From assembly GCF_007096355.1 (NCBI RefSeq), contig NZ_VKDF01000004.1, positions 681,483 through 745,482 of the forward strand: 64,000 bases of DNA, in the 5' to 3' direction. The notes under the pieces are model-generated. The model ran no database searches. It was not told the origin of the DNA and saw only the letters and a list, made by a program, of their open reading frames with translations. The DNA is from Paracoccus sp. M683 (GTDB lineage: Bacteria; Pseudomonadota; Alphaproteobacteria; Rhodobacterales; Rhodobacteraceae). Below are positions 36,351-44,937 of the stretch, in pieces. The position numbers and the translations under genes are program-made. The stretch's first letter is position 1. Every line of letters starts with the position of its first letter.

Positions 36351-37286
36351 CTAGCCGTTACCGGCGCCGTGCAGCAGGGGCGCGATCTCTTCATGGTTCA
36401 GCATGACGTTGCTGAGATGATGGCGCATGAACACGGCGGCCTCGTTCATCGCGCCACGGCGAACCAGCTGAATGATTTCCAGATGTTCCTGGGATTGCTT
36501 GTAATAGCGTTTCCGGTCGACCATCGAGCGATAGACGATCAGCCGCCGGATCTGGTTCACCCGCCGCAGCGCATCCAGCATATAGCGGTTGCCGCTGGCT
36601 TGCATCAGCGTCTCGTGGAACGTCACACCACGCTGATACAGCTTTTCCGCCGAGGCGGTCTCGATTTCTCCGTTGAGAAAGTCCCGCTCGGTCGCGGCCA
36701 GCCGGTCCAGCGTCTCGGCACTGATGCTGAATCCGGGTTCCAGCAGGGCGGCCGGTTCCAGTGCCTGACGCATGCGATAGGTTTGCGCCAGCGCGTCGGG
36801 GGTGCGCAGCATCTCGTTAAATTCCCAGCCATATCCCGGCCGCCGCTCGATCCAGCCTTCCTTTTGTATCTGGCTGAGAAGCGACCGCGCCTCGACCTGG
36901 GTCAGACCAAACCGGTCGCGAAAGGCCACCTCGGACATGGTGCTTGGCAGGTCGCCATCAAGCAGCTGATCGGCCACCGCGAAATAGGCATCCGACAGAT
37001 GATCACGGGACGGCAACTGTTCCGACAGCCGGGCCTCATGTGCGGCCTCGGTCACGAAAAAGCCGCGATTGGTTTCGTGGCGCAGCACGCCCATTTCGGC
37101 CAGGATCAGAAAGGCCGCATGAATGGGCGAGCGTGACGTGCCCATCTGATCGGCAAGAATCTGGGCCGACATATGCGTGCCGGCCGAAAGCGGCCTTTCC
37201 TGGATGTGATTCGCGATCTGAGCGGCAAGTTTGGATTTCAGGTCGGACTTGCCGCGGCCCTGCCGGCCGGCTTTTCTGGTGTTCAT
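36351..37286 (-). CDS. GntR-family regulator with a second winged-helix-like segment
   Basis: A 311-residue protein starting at the ATG at 37286, preceded by AAGGGG. The first winged helix is at about residues 15-85 (ADQMGTSRSPIHAAF, then ILAEMGVLRHETNRGFFVT). A second helix-turn-helix-like segment follows at about 105-165 (VAFRDRFGLTQVEARSLLSQ and WIERRPGYGWEF), then an FCD effector domain to the end. It is convergent with tctA and divergent from the dehydrogenase gene. It probably controls both, through the shared ATTGCATTTTTA sites. Confidence 0.85.
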   Translation of the reverse strand: MNTRKAGRQGRGKSDLKSKLAAQIANHIQERPLSAGTHMSAQILADQMGTSRSPIHAAFLILAEMGVLRHETNRGFFVTEAAHEARLSEQLPSRDHLSDAYFAVADQLLDGDLPSTMSEVAFRDRFGLTQVEARSLLSQIQKEGWIERRPGYGWEFNEMLRTPDALAQTYRMRQALEPAALLEPGFSISAETLDRLAATERDFLNGEIETASAEKLYQRGVTFHETLMQASGNRYMLDALRRVNQIRRLIVYRSMVDRKRYYKQSQEHLEIIQLVRRGAMNEAAVFMRHHLSNVMLNHEEIAPLLHGAGNG

Positions 37287-37672
37287 CGCGTCCCCTTGCT
37301 GTGCGCAGCCCGCAGATCGGTCATTTCCACCGTAAAAGAGCAGCGGGCAATCCGCGACTGAAATGCGCATCTCGGCCCCGATTCGGCAGGTTTTCTACCT
37401 TGTCCGTGGTGCAATCTTGTCCAGATTCCGCTTGGCCCGAAGAATCAGAGGGCTGATGGATGGCATCAGCATGGCAGCGCGCACGGGCTGATCAATAATT
37501 GCATTTTTAAAATTAAAAAAGCTAATGTGAATTGATTTCGATGCTGGTGATGCTATAGGCTTCGCTTGAGAATGGGGCTGATCGTCAGTGCTCTGATCTA
37601 TTCGTTCGCGGATCGGTGGTTGCTGGTTGCTGCCGACTGATCCGTGCCCATGCAAATGCAAAAGGTGGATCA
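37287..37672. promoter_or_regulatory. Divergent promoter/operator region, GntR and dehydrogenase genes
   Basis: A 386-bp gap with no supported gene. An AT-rich block at 37490-37545 contains ATTGCATTTTTA (37498-37509), identical to the site at 33155-33166 upstream of tctC. Confidence 0.5.
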
Positions 37673-38710
37673 ATGGAAACGGCTGAATATACGATTATTT
37701 ATGGTGTCGAATTGCAGAATTTGGCATCTGCCGCGCTGGTTCGCCTTGGGGTCGAGAACCAGCAGGCAGGTGACGCGGCCAAGGTCCTGACGCTTGCCGA
37801 CATGATGGGCGTTCATACCCATGGCGTAGGCCGCGTCTTGTCCTATGGCGAGCGGTTGAAGATTGGCGGAATAAACGCCAAAGCACAATTTGATATGACC
37901 GAGATGGCCCCGGCACTTGCCGTTCTGGATGGCGATAACGGCCTTGGTCCTGCGGTTGGCATGAAGGCGCTGAACAGCGCGATGGCCATGGCGGAAACGA
38001 CCGGCATCGCCTGCGTTCTGGTTCATGGCTCGAACCATTTTGGGCCGGTGGCGCCTTATGCATGGCTGGCGGCGGAGCAGGGGTTTGCCTCTTTCATCTG
38101 TTCAAATGCAACGACGACCATTGCACCGACCGGCGGCAAGCAGGCCCGGCTTGGCAATAACCCCCTGGGCTTTGGCTTCCCGGCGCCCGGTGGCGATCCG
38201 GTGATCCTTGACATGGCGATGTCGGTCGCCGCGCGCGCCAGGATCCGCAATGCCGCCGCCGCCGGACAGCAGATACCCGAGGGTTGGGCGACCGATTCCC
38301 AGGGTTTGCCGACAACCGATCCGGCGGCGGCACTGCGGGGCTTTCTTCTGCCTCTGGGCGGCTACAAGGGTTACGGGCTGTCGCTTTGCGTGGATCTGCT
38401 TGCGGGGGTTCTGGCAAATGCGGCCTATCTGACCCATGTGAAAAGCTGGGTCGATGCCCCCGGTTCAGCGCAGGATCTTGGCCATTCCTTCATCCTGATC
38501 GACACCAGAAAGCTGATGCCGGCGACCAGGCTTGCCGATCGCATGACGGATTTCGCGTCGATCCTGCACGAAACGCCGCCCGTGAACGCTGAAATGCCGG
38601 TGATGTTGCCGGGCGAAAGGGAAATGCGGTCGCTGAACAATGCACGGCAAGACGGGATCCGGCTTGATGGCGCATTGGTCGAAAAGCTGCGGGCCATTGC
38701 GCAATCCTGA
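37673..38710 (+). CDS. Ldh/MDH-family NAD(P)-dependent dehydrogenase (malate/lactate/ureidoglycolate type)
   Basis: A 345-residue member of the type 2 malate/L-lactate dehydrogenase family, which has its own NAD(P)-binding fold. Marks are ADMMGVHTHGVGR near residue 45, HGSNHFGPVAPYAW near 118 with the active-site His, and the Lys-containing GGYKGYGLSL near 226. AAAGGTGGA precedes the ATG at 37673; the longer frame is unlikely. The family reduces or oxidises 2-hydroxy/2-oxo acids. Together with the Tct transporter and GntR regulator it suggests uptake and oxidation of a hydroxycarboxylate. Confidence 0.88.
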   Translation: METAEYTIIYGVELQNLASAALVRLGVENQQAGDAAKVLTLADMMGVHTHGVGRVLSYGERLKIGGINAKAQFDMTEMAPALAVLDGDNGLGPAVGMKALNSAMAMAETTGIACVLVHGSNHFGPVAPYAWLAAEQGFASFICSNATTTIAPTGGKQARLGNNPLGFGFPAPGGDPVILDMAMSVAARARIRNAAAAGQQIPEGWATDSQGLPTTDPAAALRGFLLPLGGYKGYGLSLCVDLLAGVLANAAYLTHVKSWVDAPGSAQDLGHSFILIDTRKLMPATRLADRMTDFASILHETPPVNAEMPVMLPGEREMRSLNNARQDGIRLDGALVEKLRAIAQS

Positions 38711-38790
38711 CCGCGTCCGGGCGGCGGCAATGCCTGCTGTCATTTGGCCTGATGCTGTCGTAGTGATGGTAAAACAAGTCAGGTTGGATA

Positions 38791-39069
38791 ATGCGAACTC
38801 ATTTTGCCGTTCTTTTCGCAGTCATGGTTGCCGCCGGGTGCGCGGTCGGTTCCGGTGTTGTGGTCAGGGGCGCAGGCCCGGACGATCTGCTGAAGCTTCG
38901 CGAAGGGCCCGGCCTTGAACATAAAATCATAATCGGCCTGCCCGACGGTACGCGCCTGACCCGGCAGAATTGCATGACCAATAACGGCAAGGTCTGGTGC
39001 AGGGTTGCGCTGACAGACAGGCCTGGTGTCACGGGCTATGTTTCAGCGGATTATCTGGCGCATCGCTGA
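38791..39069 (+). CDS. Small SH3-domain lipoprotein
   Basis: A 92-residue protein with a lipoprotein signal peptide (lipobox VAAGC, Cys17) and a bacterial SH3 domain (about residues 25-90; DDLLKLREGPGLEHKII and VTGYVSADYL). Such proteins sit in the periplasm on a lipid anchor and often bind the cell wall. AGGTTGGA lies before the ATG. It is the last recognisable chromosomal gene before the accessory region. Confidence 0.8.
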   Translation: MRTHFAVLFAVMVAAGCAVGSGVVVRGAGPDDLLKLREGPGLEHKIIIGLPDGTRLTRQNCMTNNGKVWCRVALTDRPGVTGYVSADYLAHR

Positions 39070-39825
39070 CGGCAAGATGTCGGTTCCAAACGGGCGGTCG
39101 GTTTGGCGTCTTGACGCTCGGCGGCAATCCCGCAAGCCGCCGGAAAGTGGCACAAGCTACCGCCGATGGGTCGCAGAATGTAACCTCGCAAACACGGCTG
39201 CGTGCGGTTTGCTGGCTGAACTGTCGGCGCGTGAATACTGCAACTTCAACGACGGCATGAATGCGCCGTGCTTTTGCTTTCGCGCCCGTCCGTCGCAGGC
39301 ATAGCAAGCGGTGGCGGGTCTGGCGGTTAGACCGCATGAAACAGCAGCGTTCGGTCGCGTCTTTACCTGTCGCGGGTCGTCGGCAATGACGGCTACGAAC
39401 CCAACCCCGACGCGCGGCAATGAACGGTCAGGAAAACCAACTATGCCCGAACGGGCGCGGAAATCCTGTTGCATTGGCAAAACGTGGTATACGTCGGTGA
39501 AGACCTACCGACACAGGCCGAACGCTACGCCATACCCGACTTGCCGGAACTGGCCGAAGGTGGGTTGGCCTTCCTTGTGCCCACACAATAGCTTGTGAAG
39601 GTGCCGGTGCCGTAGGTGGAGTTTCAGCCCGACCGGCGCGCGCCGCTTCCGAAGCGCGTCAAGCATCTGTTTTCGCATAATTTTCGTGAATCTTCGATGG
39701 TGAAGCATAGCTACGATACGCGCGAAGATCACGCAGTCAGCCAAACAGCCTTCCCAACCTTCGGATGTCTGTGTGTGGTTTGTTGGCGGAATTTGTGTCG
39801 CGCCAATTTCTCCAATGATATCAGG
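39070..39825. other. Gene-free, degenerate stretch at the island border
   Basis: About 750 bp with no intact gene. A plus-strand piece at 39422-39591 reads like real protein (TGAEILLHWQNVVYVGED ... GLAFLVPT) but has stop codons just upstream and no start. It is probably a remnant of a mobile-element gene. Other frames here are short and have poor codon pattern. Confidence 0.5.
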
Positions 39826-39854
39826 GACTATTGGCTCCGGCGGTAGGGTCCGGA
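39826..39854 (-). repeat. tRNA 3'-end-like direct repeat, left copy (putative att site)
   Basis: On the minus strand, 39847 down to 39832 reads CCTACCGCCGGAGCCA. This has the layout of a tRNA 3' end: T-stem half CCTAC, acceptor strand CGCCGGA, discriminator G and CCA. It probably matches tRNA-Asn. The 29-bp segment recurs at 50545-50573 with two mismatches. No tRNA body adjoins it, so it looks like an attachment-site copy left by an integrative element. Confidence 0.6.
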
Positions 39855-39999
39855 TCCGATCGCTCAACGCACTGAAATTGCGACACTTTTCCGGAGCGAC
39901 CCCAGTCCGAATTCGCAGTGAGACAACCTTTGTGCCGTAACCTGTGCCATCTGGCAAGTGCGAGAAGAACACCGGCGTGGAGCACGGATGATCCCCGCT

Positions 40000-40340
40000 C
40001 TACGCTCCGCCAAGGAGTGCGTCGAGTGCAAGCGCTGTCGTCACACCGACGCCGAGGTCGCCCATCGCGGCTCTGAGGGCGCGAGGATCGACATGGCCGG
40101 CGCGGACAGCTTTTCCTGCTGCGAAGGCCGCAGCGACAAGTGTGGAGGCACCGACTGCTTCCAGTAGCTCTTCCGGCAGCTTGTCGCCCGGGAGTAGGCC
40201 AAAGGCTTTACGCACCTCCCCTTCGAGCGCGACGTTGCTGAAGCCGCTGCTGGAGATACCGGGAATCATGGCGGCGACCTCTTCGGTCGCCAGGATGTCG
40301 ATTCCGGGATGGCGAGCCAGATGATCGTAGATGTGCTCGG
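40000..40340 (-). pseudogene. Unknown C-terminal protein fragment
   Basis: An open frame ending at 40000 encodes IDILATEEVAAMIPGISS, then RKAFGLLPGDKLPEELL and an Ala-rich, helix-like end. There is no credible start or Shine-Dalgarno. It begins where the OmpA-like fragment loses its frame (WSPEHIYDHLARHPG follows directly in the neighbouring frame), so the two may be parts of one broken gene. I do not recognise the family. Confidence 0.4.
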
Positions 40341-40544
40341 GTGACCATGATGAAACGCAGGTCGATCCGGCGATTTGTGGCCCGGCCCTCGGGTGTCTCG
40401 TTCGACGCAACGGGGCGATCCGGGCCGTAGGCGGCCACTGAGAGCACCGGCTGTCTTTTGAGGTTCTGGTGCTGCATGACCTGTTCAGCAGCCTGCGTCA
40501 TGGCGAAGACCCGCGTTGCGCGCCAGCGCGGCAAGGTGCAGGAT
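40340..40544 (-). pseudogene. C-terminal OmpA-family fragment, ZorB-like, cut off by the CRISPR array
   Basis: The minus-strand frame reads RATRVFAMTQAAEQV, then PVLSVAAYGPDRPVASNE and RRIDLRFIMVT. This is the second half of an OmpA/MotB peptidoglycan-binding domain. The ending NRRIDLRFIM is reminiscent of ZorB, the cell-wall-anchoring subunit of Zorya anti-phage systems. The 5' part is missing: the fragment starts right at the last CRISPR repeat (40545). Family membership in OmpA is seen; the ZorB link is inference. Confidence 0.55.
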
Positions 40545-41838
40545 GTTTCGATCCACGCCCCCGCGAGGGGGGCGACTCGACCCGGTAACGCTCGGACGCC
40601 TCGGCCAGCGGTTTCGATCCACGCCCCCGCGAGGGGGGCGACGGCTAAAGCGCCGTGACCAGATGGTTTCCTGGCGGTTTCGATCCACGCCCCCGCGAGG
40701 GGGGGCGACTCGTCGCCACTCAGCAGGGCATTCGCTATGCGCAGTTTCGATCCACGCCCCCGCGAGGGGGGCGACCGCTGTTTGTCGAATGGCTGATGGG
40801 TTGGCCGGTTTCGATCCACGCCCCCGCGAGGGGGGCGACGACCTTTCCGGCCGGCCCCGGTGTGGGACAACCTGCGTTTCGATCCACGCCCCCGCGAGGG
40901 GGGCGACAAGGGCGAGAACAGCGCGGATCACCTGACGCACGGTTTCGATCCACGCCCCCGCGAGGGGGGCGACTGCATCGCCGCTTTGATGAGGCGCAGC
41001 ACAATCTGGTTTCGATCCACGCCCCCGCGAGGGGGGCGACCAAGCCGCAGATCGTTCAGCCGTGGTGGTTTGGTGTTTCGATCCACGCCCCCGCGAGGGG
41101 GGCGACTCGGGCGCACCGGGCACATCGGGTGGGACAACCATGTTTCGATCCACGCCCCCGCGAGGGGGGCGACATGGTTGCAAGCTGATCATCGTGGACC
41201 CGTGGAACGTTTCGATCCACGCCCCCGCGAGGGGGGCGACCGGGCGCACCGGGCACATCGGGAGGGACAGCCATGTTTCGATCCACGCCCCCGCGAGGGG
41301 GGCGACGCTTCTGCCGATCCTGCGCGAGAACATTGCCAAGGTTTCGATCCACGCCCCCGCGAGGGGGGCGACGATGGCCGTGCCGCGCTTTCCAGAGACG
41401 GGGCGCGTTTCGATCCACGCCCCCGCGAGGGGGGCGACTGGTGCTGGACGGCGGCGCGACCGTGGATGGCAAGTTTCGATCCACGCCCCCGCGAGGGGGG
41501 CGACTCAGCCCGCAAACCTTCGGATTTGTGCATGTCGTTGTTTCGATCCACGCCCCCGCGAGGGGGGCGACGGGCGCCCTGCCGGGCCTTGAGGGCGCGG
41601 TAGATGTTTCGATCCACGCCCCCGCGAGGGGGGCGACGATGGTCGGGCTATCGGCTGATGGAGGTCGTGGAATGTTTCGATCCACGCCCCCGCGAGGGGG
41701 GCGACGCCGAATTCGTTGACGATGGCCGCCGAATAGCGATGTTTCGATCCACGCCCCCGCGAGGGGGGCGACATGATCGCGCTTTCGGCATCGTCGAGGA
41801 TAAGCTGTTTCGATCCACGCCCCCGCGAGGGGGGCGAC
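40545..41838 (-). CRISPR. Type I-C CRISPR array, 20 repeats and 19 spacers
   Basis: Twenty copies of a 32-nt repeat start at 40545, 40611, 40677, 40744, 40808, 40876, 40942, 41009, 41075, 41142, 41209, 41275, 41341, 41407, 41473, 41540, 41606, 41674, 41741 and 41807. Spacers are 32-36 nt. All repeats are identical except the third (40677-40709), which has one extra G. Read on the minus strand the repeat has a GC palindrome and ends GTGGATCGAAAC, the type I-C layout, so the array is transcribed leftward. The leader and newest spacers are at the right, next to cas2. Spacers at 41107-41141 and 41241-41274 are near-duplicates. Confidence 0.98.
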
Positions 41839-42025
41839 ATGGGTTGTTCTAACCCTTTGTTTCGAGGCGGGAAACAGTTGTGTCGTTGCGAACATGGGAG
41901 GAATATACCAGCGCAGCTGTCTGTTCGCCTGGGAAGTTATCGGAAGCACAGCGATTTCAAACAGCTGGCGCGTTGCGAACCTTGCGGGGAAATGCGGCAC
42001 GCTTGGGGTTCGCAGAGAGCGCGGT
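41839..42025 (-). promoter_or_regulatory. CRISPR leader
   Basis: The 187-bp gap between cas2 and the first-transcribed repeat. It contains a short inverted repeat, GGGTT-gttct-AACCC (41841-41855), directly beside the repeat. No gene is present. Orientation of the repeats makes this the leader, with the pre-crRNA promoter and the integration signals for new spacers. Confidence 0.75.
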
Positions 42026-42316
42026 TCAGATGATCAGGGGGCCATTCAGGTCGGTCGCGGGTTTGGCGCCGACATGCTCGACGCGGCGGGTCCAGTTTGC
42101 GCCAAGGTAGTAATAGCGCAGGCTGTCCAGCTCGGGAAGGATAATGGCCTCCAGTCGCGCCTTGAGGCGGGTCCATTGCGACGGGTCGACCTCGATCTCG
42201 AAAACCGAGAACTGAACGCGCTGCCCGAAATCCTTGCAGGCCCTCGCAATATGGCGCAGGCGCTTGCGACCTGCGGCGTCCTGCGTGTTCACGTCATAGG
42301 TGACAAGGACCAGCAT
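42026..42316 (-). CDS. cas2: CRISPR-associated endoribonuclease Cas2
   Basis: A 96-residue Cas2 with the ferredoxin-like start [13 protein letters not shown] (catalytic-site Asp8), [12 protein letters not shown] and YYYLG. Together with Cas1 it forms the spacer integration complex. It starts one base after the cas1 stop. It is the last gene of the cas operon. Confidence 0.97.
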   Translation of the reverse strand: MLVLVTYDVNTQDAAGRKRLRHIARACKDFGQRVQFSVFEIEVDPSQWTRLKARLEAIILPELDSLRYYYLGANWTRRVEHVGAKPATDLNGPLII

Positions 42317-42317
42317 G

Positions 42318-43352
42318 TCAGCTCCAGAACCAGGGCGGATAGGCGTCGATATCGCCGCGCAGATGCCGCGCCAGTATCTGCGCCTGAAGATAAGGCACCA
42401 GTCCGAAGGGCGCCTTTTCCTGCAGGAACGGGTGCTGGCGTTCCTGTTTCTTTCGCTCTTGCCAGGCCGTCAGGACGGTGCGCCGTGCCTCGTCGGTCAA
42501 CAGCACCGCGCCACCATCCATCTGCCGGAAATCCGCGGCGCGCAACTGCCGGCGATTGACCAGCGACAGGGCAAGGCGGTCGGCCAGAGGCGCGCGCAAC
42601 TCCTCCATCAGATCGAGCGCGAGGCTTGGCCGTCCGGGGCGGTCGCGATGCAGGAAGCCGACGGCAGGGTCCAGACCAACCGCCTCGCAGGCGGAGCGAC
42701 AGTCATGGGTCAGCAGGGTGTAGAGAAAGGACAACAGGGCATTCATCGGGTCCAGCGGCGGGCGGCGCGAGCGGCCGGACCAGCGCAATTCTGTGTCGGG
42801 TGACCGGATCAGATGGTCGAACACGGAGAAATACTGCAGCGCGGCCTCGCCCTCCGAGCCACGCAGCAGATCGACGCTGCTATCGGCGTGCTGCACCCGG
42901 CGAAGGATCATCGCCATGCGATCGGCCGCGGCCTTCAGCGCATCGCCGGCGGCCGGGGTCATATCGCTTTCATAGTCGCGCAGGCTGCGGCGGATCACGG
43001 CGCGCTGATTGGCAATCTTGCCCAGGACGATGCTGCGGACAATTTCTGTCGCATCATCGGCCAGCCGATACTGTGCCCGCCGCAACAACACATTGCCCGA
43101 AACCGGTCCCTCGATCCGCGCCTGAAAGCGGCCGACGCGATCAAGCAGGGTAATGGTGATCCCGCGCTCGGCGCATATGCCGATCAGCGCCGGCGAAATC
43201 AGGATCGGCCCGAAGGCCATGACCGAGGCCAGCATGTGCAGCGGCACGCGGGCCTTTTCGGCGCCCTCCACCTCGGCCACGAGGTTCTCGCCGTCCTTCT
43301 TAAGTGCCGTGCCGTCGGTGGTGACATAAACCGTGTTCAGCAGCTTTTTCAT
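42318..43352 (-). CDS. cas1: CRISPR-associated endonuclease Cas1, type I-C
   Basis: A 344-residue Cas1 integrase starting at the ATG at 43352, whose ATGA overlaps the cas4 stop. It opens MKKLLNTVYVTTDGTALKKD, typical of I-C Cas1. Active-site regions are visible: EGEAALQYF (Glu), then LHRDRPGRPSLALDLMEE with the metal-binding His and acidic residues. It integrates new spacers with Cas2. Confidence 0.97.
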   Translation of the reverse strand: MKKLLNTVYVTTDGTALKKDGENLVAEVEGAEKARVPLHMLASVMAFGPILISPALIGICAERGITITLLDRVGRFQARIEGPVSGNVLLRRAQYRLADDATEIVRSIVLGKIANQRAVIRRSLRDYESDMTPAAGDALKAAADRMAMILRRVQHADSSVDLLRGSEGEAALQYFSVFDHLIRSPDTELRWSGRSRRPPLDPMNALLSFLYTLLTHDCRSACEAVGLDPAVGFLHRDRPGRPSLALDLMEELRAPLADRLALSLVNRRQLRAADFRQMDGGAVLLTDEARRTVLTAWQERKKQERQHPFLQEKAPFGLVPYLQAQILARHLRGDIDAYPPWFWS

Positions 43353-43987
43353 GACAGCGCCCTGTCCAGCATCCGGTCGCGCCAGGCACGAACCGGACGG
43401 CCGACCATATCCGGGCGACACAGTTCGGCCAGCGAACAGGCGCGGCAGCGACTGCGATGCGGCGTGGGCGCAGGTGTCACGCCGCTACCCAGCACGAGGG
43501 CCAATTCGGCCACCGTGCTTTCTGTCAAAGCGCGCAGATCGGCGTCGAAGGGCACTGTCAGACGCCGTTTGGTCTGGGCATAGAACAACGCCCCCTGCCT
43601 GACGGGCTGGCCAGTCATCTCTTCCAGACACAGGGCTTGCGCGCAGAGCTGGACCTCATCGGCGCGGTGCAACTTGGGCTTGCCGCGCTTGTATTCGATA
43701 GGAAAGACGGTCTCACCATCCGGGCCCGGCGCGAACTCGACCAGATCGGCGACGCCGGTCAGGTTCAGCCGCGCGGACACGAGCGGCAGCGACAGAACCC
43801 GGCGCATCCCGCGCGCCTTGCGGCTGCCGCCCTTGTCGGCAACGGCATGCAGCACGTCACCTTCGGCGGTAAAGCGGTTTTCGGCCCAGACCCGCTCCAG
43901 ATGGATCAGCGCCGCCTGCCGCAGGCAATAGACCGCGTGCTGCAAGGCCGAGATCGGAATCGACTCGCCTGCGCCACCGCCAGTCAC
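43349..43987 (-). CDS. cas4: CRISPR-associated exonuclease Cas4
   Basis: A 212-residue Cas4 starting at a GTG that overlaps the cas7 stop (GTGA). It has the N-terminal Cys (about residue 21) and the C-terminal Cys cluster CRACSLAELC for an iron-sulphur cluster. RecB-type nuclease motifs are GVADLVEF and the catalytic PIEYKRGK. It trims pre-spacers and selects their PAM. Confidence 0.96.
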   Translation of the reverse strand: MTGGGAGESIPISALQHAVYCLRQAALIHLERVWAENRFTAEGDVLHAVADKGGSRKARGMRRVLSLPLVSARLNLTGVADLVEFAPGPDGETVFPIEYKRGKPKLHRADEVQLCAQALCLEEMTGQPVRQGALFYAQTKRRLTVPFDADLRALTESTVAELALVLGSGVTPAPTPHRSRCRACSLAELCRPDMVGRPVRAWRDRMLDRALS

Positions 43988-44937
43988 AGCAGATCGAGGA
44001 TTTCGACCCCCTCGGGCAGCCCCGCGTCGTCGATCCGCACGATGTAATCCCCGAATTTGCGCGCGGGGGGCAGGTTGCCAAGGCCCCGGTCGTCGATCTG
44101 GCGGAAATCGCCATCGACATTTCGGCCGATGCTGATCCGGTCGAACAGCGCATGGGCGGGGGCGTTGCCAAGCGCATTTGCGTGCCGAAACACGATCAGC
44201 CGGCGCGCCGTCATCTCACCCCGCGCGGCCGAGCGGTCATGCTCGAACATGTTCTTCAGCGCTTCGAACAGCAGATCCAGATCGGCCTCGGAAAAGCCGG
44301 TTCTTTCGGCGAACTTGGCCGAGATAAAGCCATGCGCGACGTAGAGTCCATAAGGCACGATATGCTTGCGGCCCATGGTGCGGTTGTCGGTGCGCACGTC
44401 GCCCTCATCACCCTCGGCGCGCTTCTTCTGCTCGGCCTCGTTCGTTGCAGCCATGCGCGTGATCGAGACTTCAACCGGCATGATCGGCTCGACCGAGCTT
44501 GCGAAGGTCATCTGCACCGGGCCTTTGACCTGCCCGCAATTGATGCCGGTGGACATGACCGCGCCAAAGGTCCGCACATCGAAGAAATTCGCACACATGA
44601 AATCGCGCAGGGCCCGCGCCTCGGCATCATCCATGGGGTTCAGCTTGGCGTCCTTCGCTGCCTTCGCATCATCGGGGCGCAAGGCGACATAGGCCTGACG
44701 ATGTTTTTCATTCAGGATCGCGCCTTCCTGCACATAGATATGATGCCCGGCCTCGCCCTCGCGCGCCAGCTCAACGTAGTTCCTGATCTTGCGCTTCAGG
44801 CTGACATCGCTGACCAGCCCGTGATTGGTTTCGGGGTCCAGACGCGGCAGGTTTCCGGCATCGGGATCGCCGTTCGGATTGCCATTGGTTACGTCGAAAA
44901 TCAGCGCGAAATCATGGCGTTGGGAAAGCGTGGTCAT
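43984..44937 (-). CDS. cas7: Type I-C Cascade backbone protein Cas7 (Csd2)
   Basis: A 317-residue Cas7/Csd2. It starts with a RAMP-like strand and VTNGNPNGDPDAGNLPR, the family signature, and contains FFDVRTFGAVMSTG. Multiple copies coat the crRNA spacer. It overlaps cas8c by 4 nt upstream and cas4 by 4 nt downstream. Confidence 0.97.
   Translation of the reverse strand: MTTLSQRHDFALIFDVTNGNPNGDPDAGNLPRLDPETNHGLVSDVSLKRKIRNYVELAREGEAGHHIYVQEGAILNEKHRQAYVALRPDDAKAAKDAKLNPMDDAEARALRDFMCANFFDVRTFGAVMSTGINCGQVKGPVQMTFASSVEPIMPVEVSITRMAATNEAEQKKRAEGDEGDVRTDNRTMGRKHIVPYGLYVAHGFISAKFAERTGFSEADLDLLFEALKNMFEHDRSAARGEMTARRLIVFRHANALGNAPAHALFDRISIGRNVDGDFRQIDDRGLGNLPPARKFGDYIVRIDDAGLPEGVEILDLL

Noticed and set aside
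39616..39972. Overlapping short frames on both strands near the left tRNA-end repeat
   Set aside because: No motif, no ribosome site, and one ends in the tRNA-like repeat itself (WLRR), a common spurious pattern.
40455..42000. Several long open frames across the array rich in PPRGGVDRN or RSTPPRGG repeats
   Set aside because: They are translations of the CRISPR repeats in different frames, not proteins.
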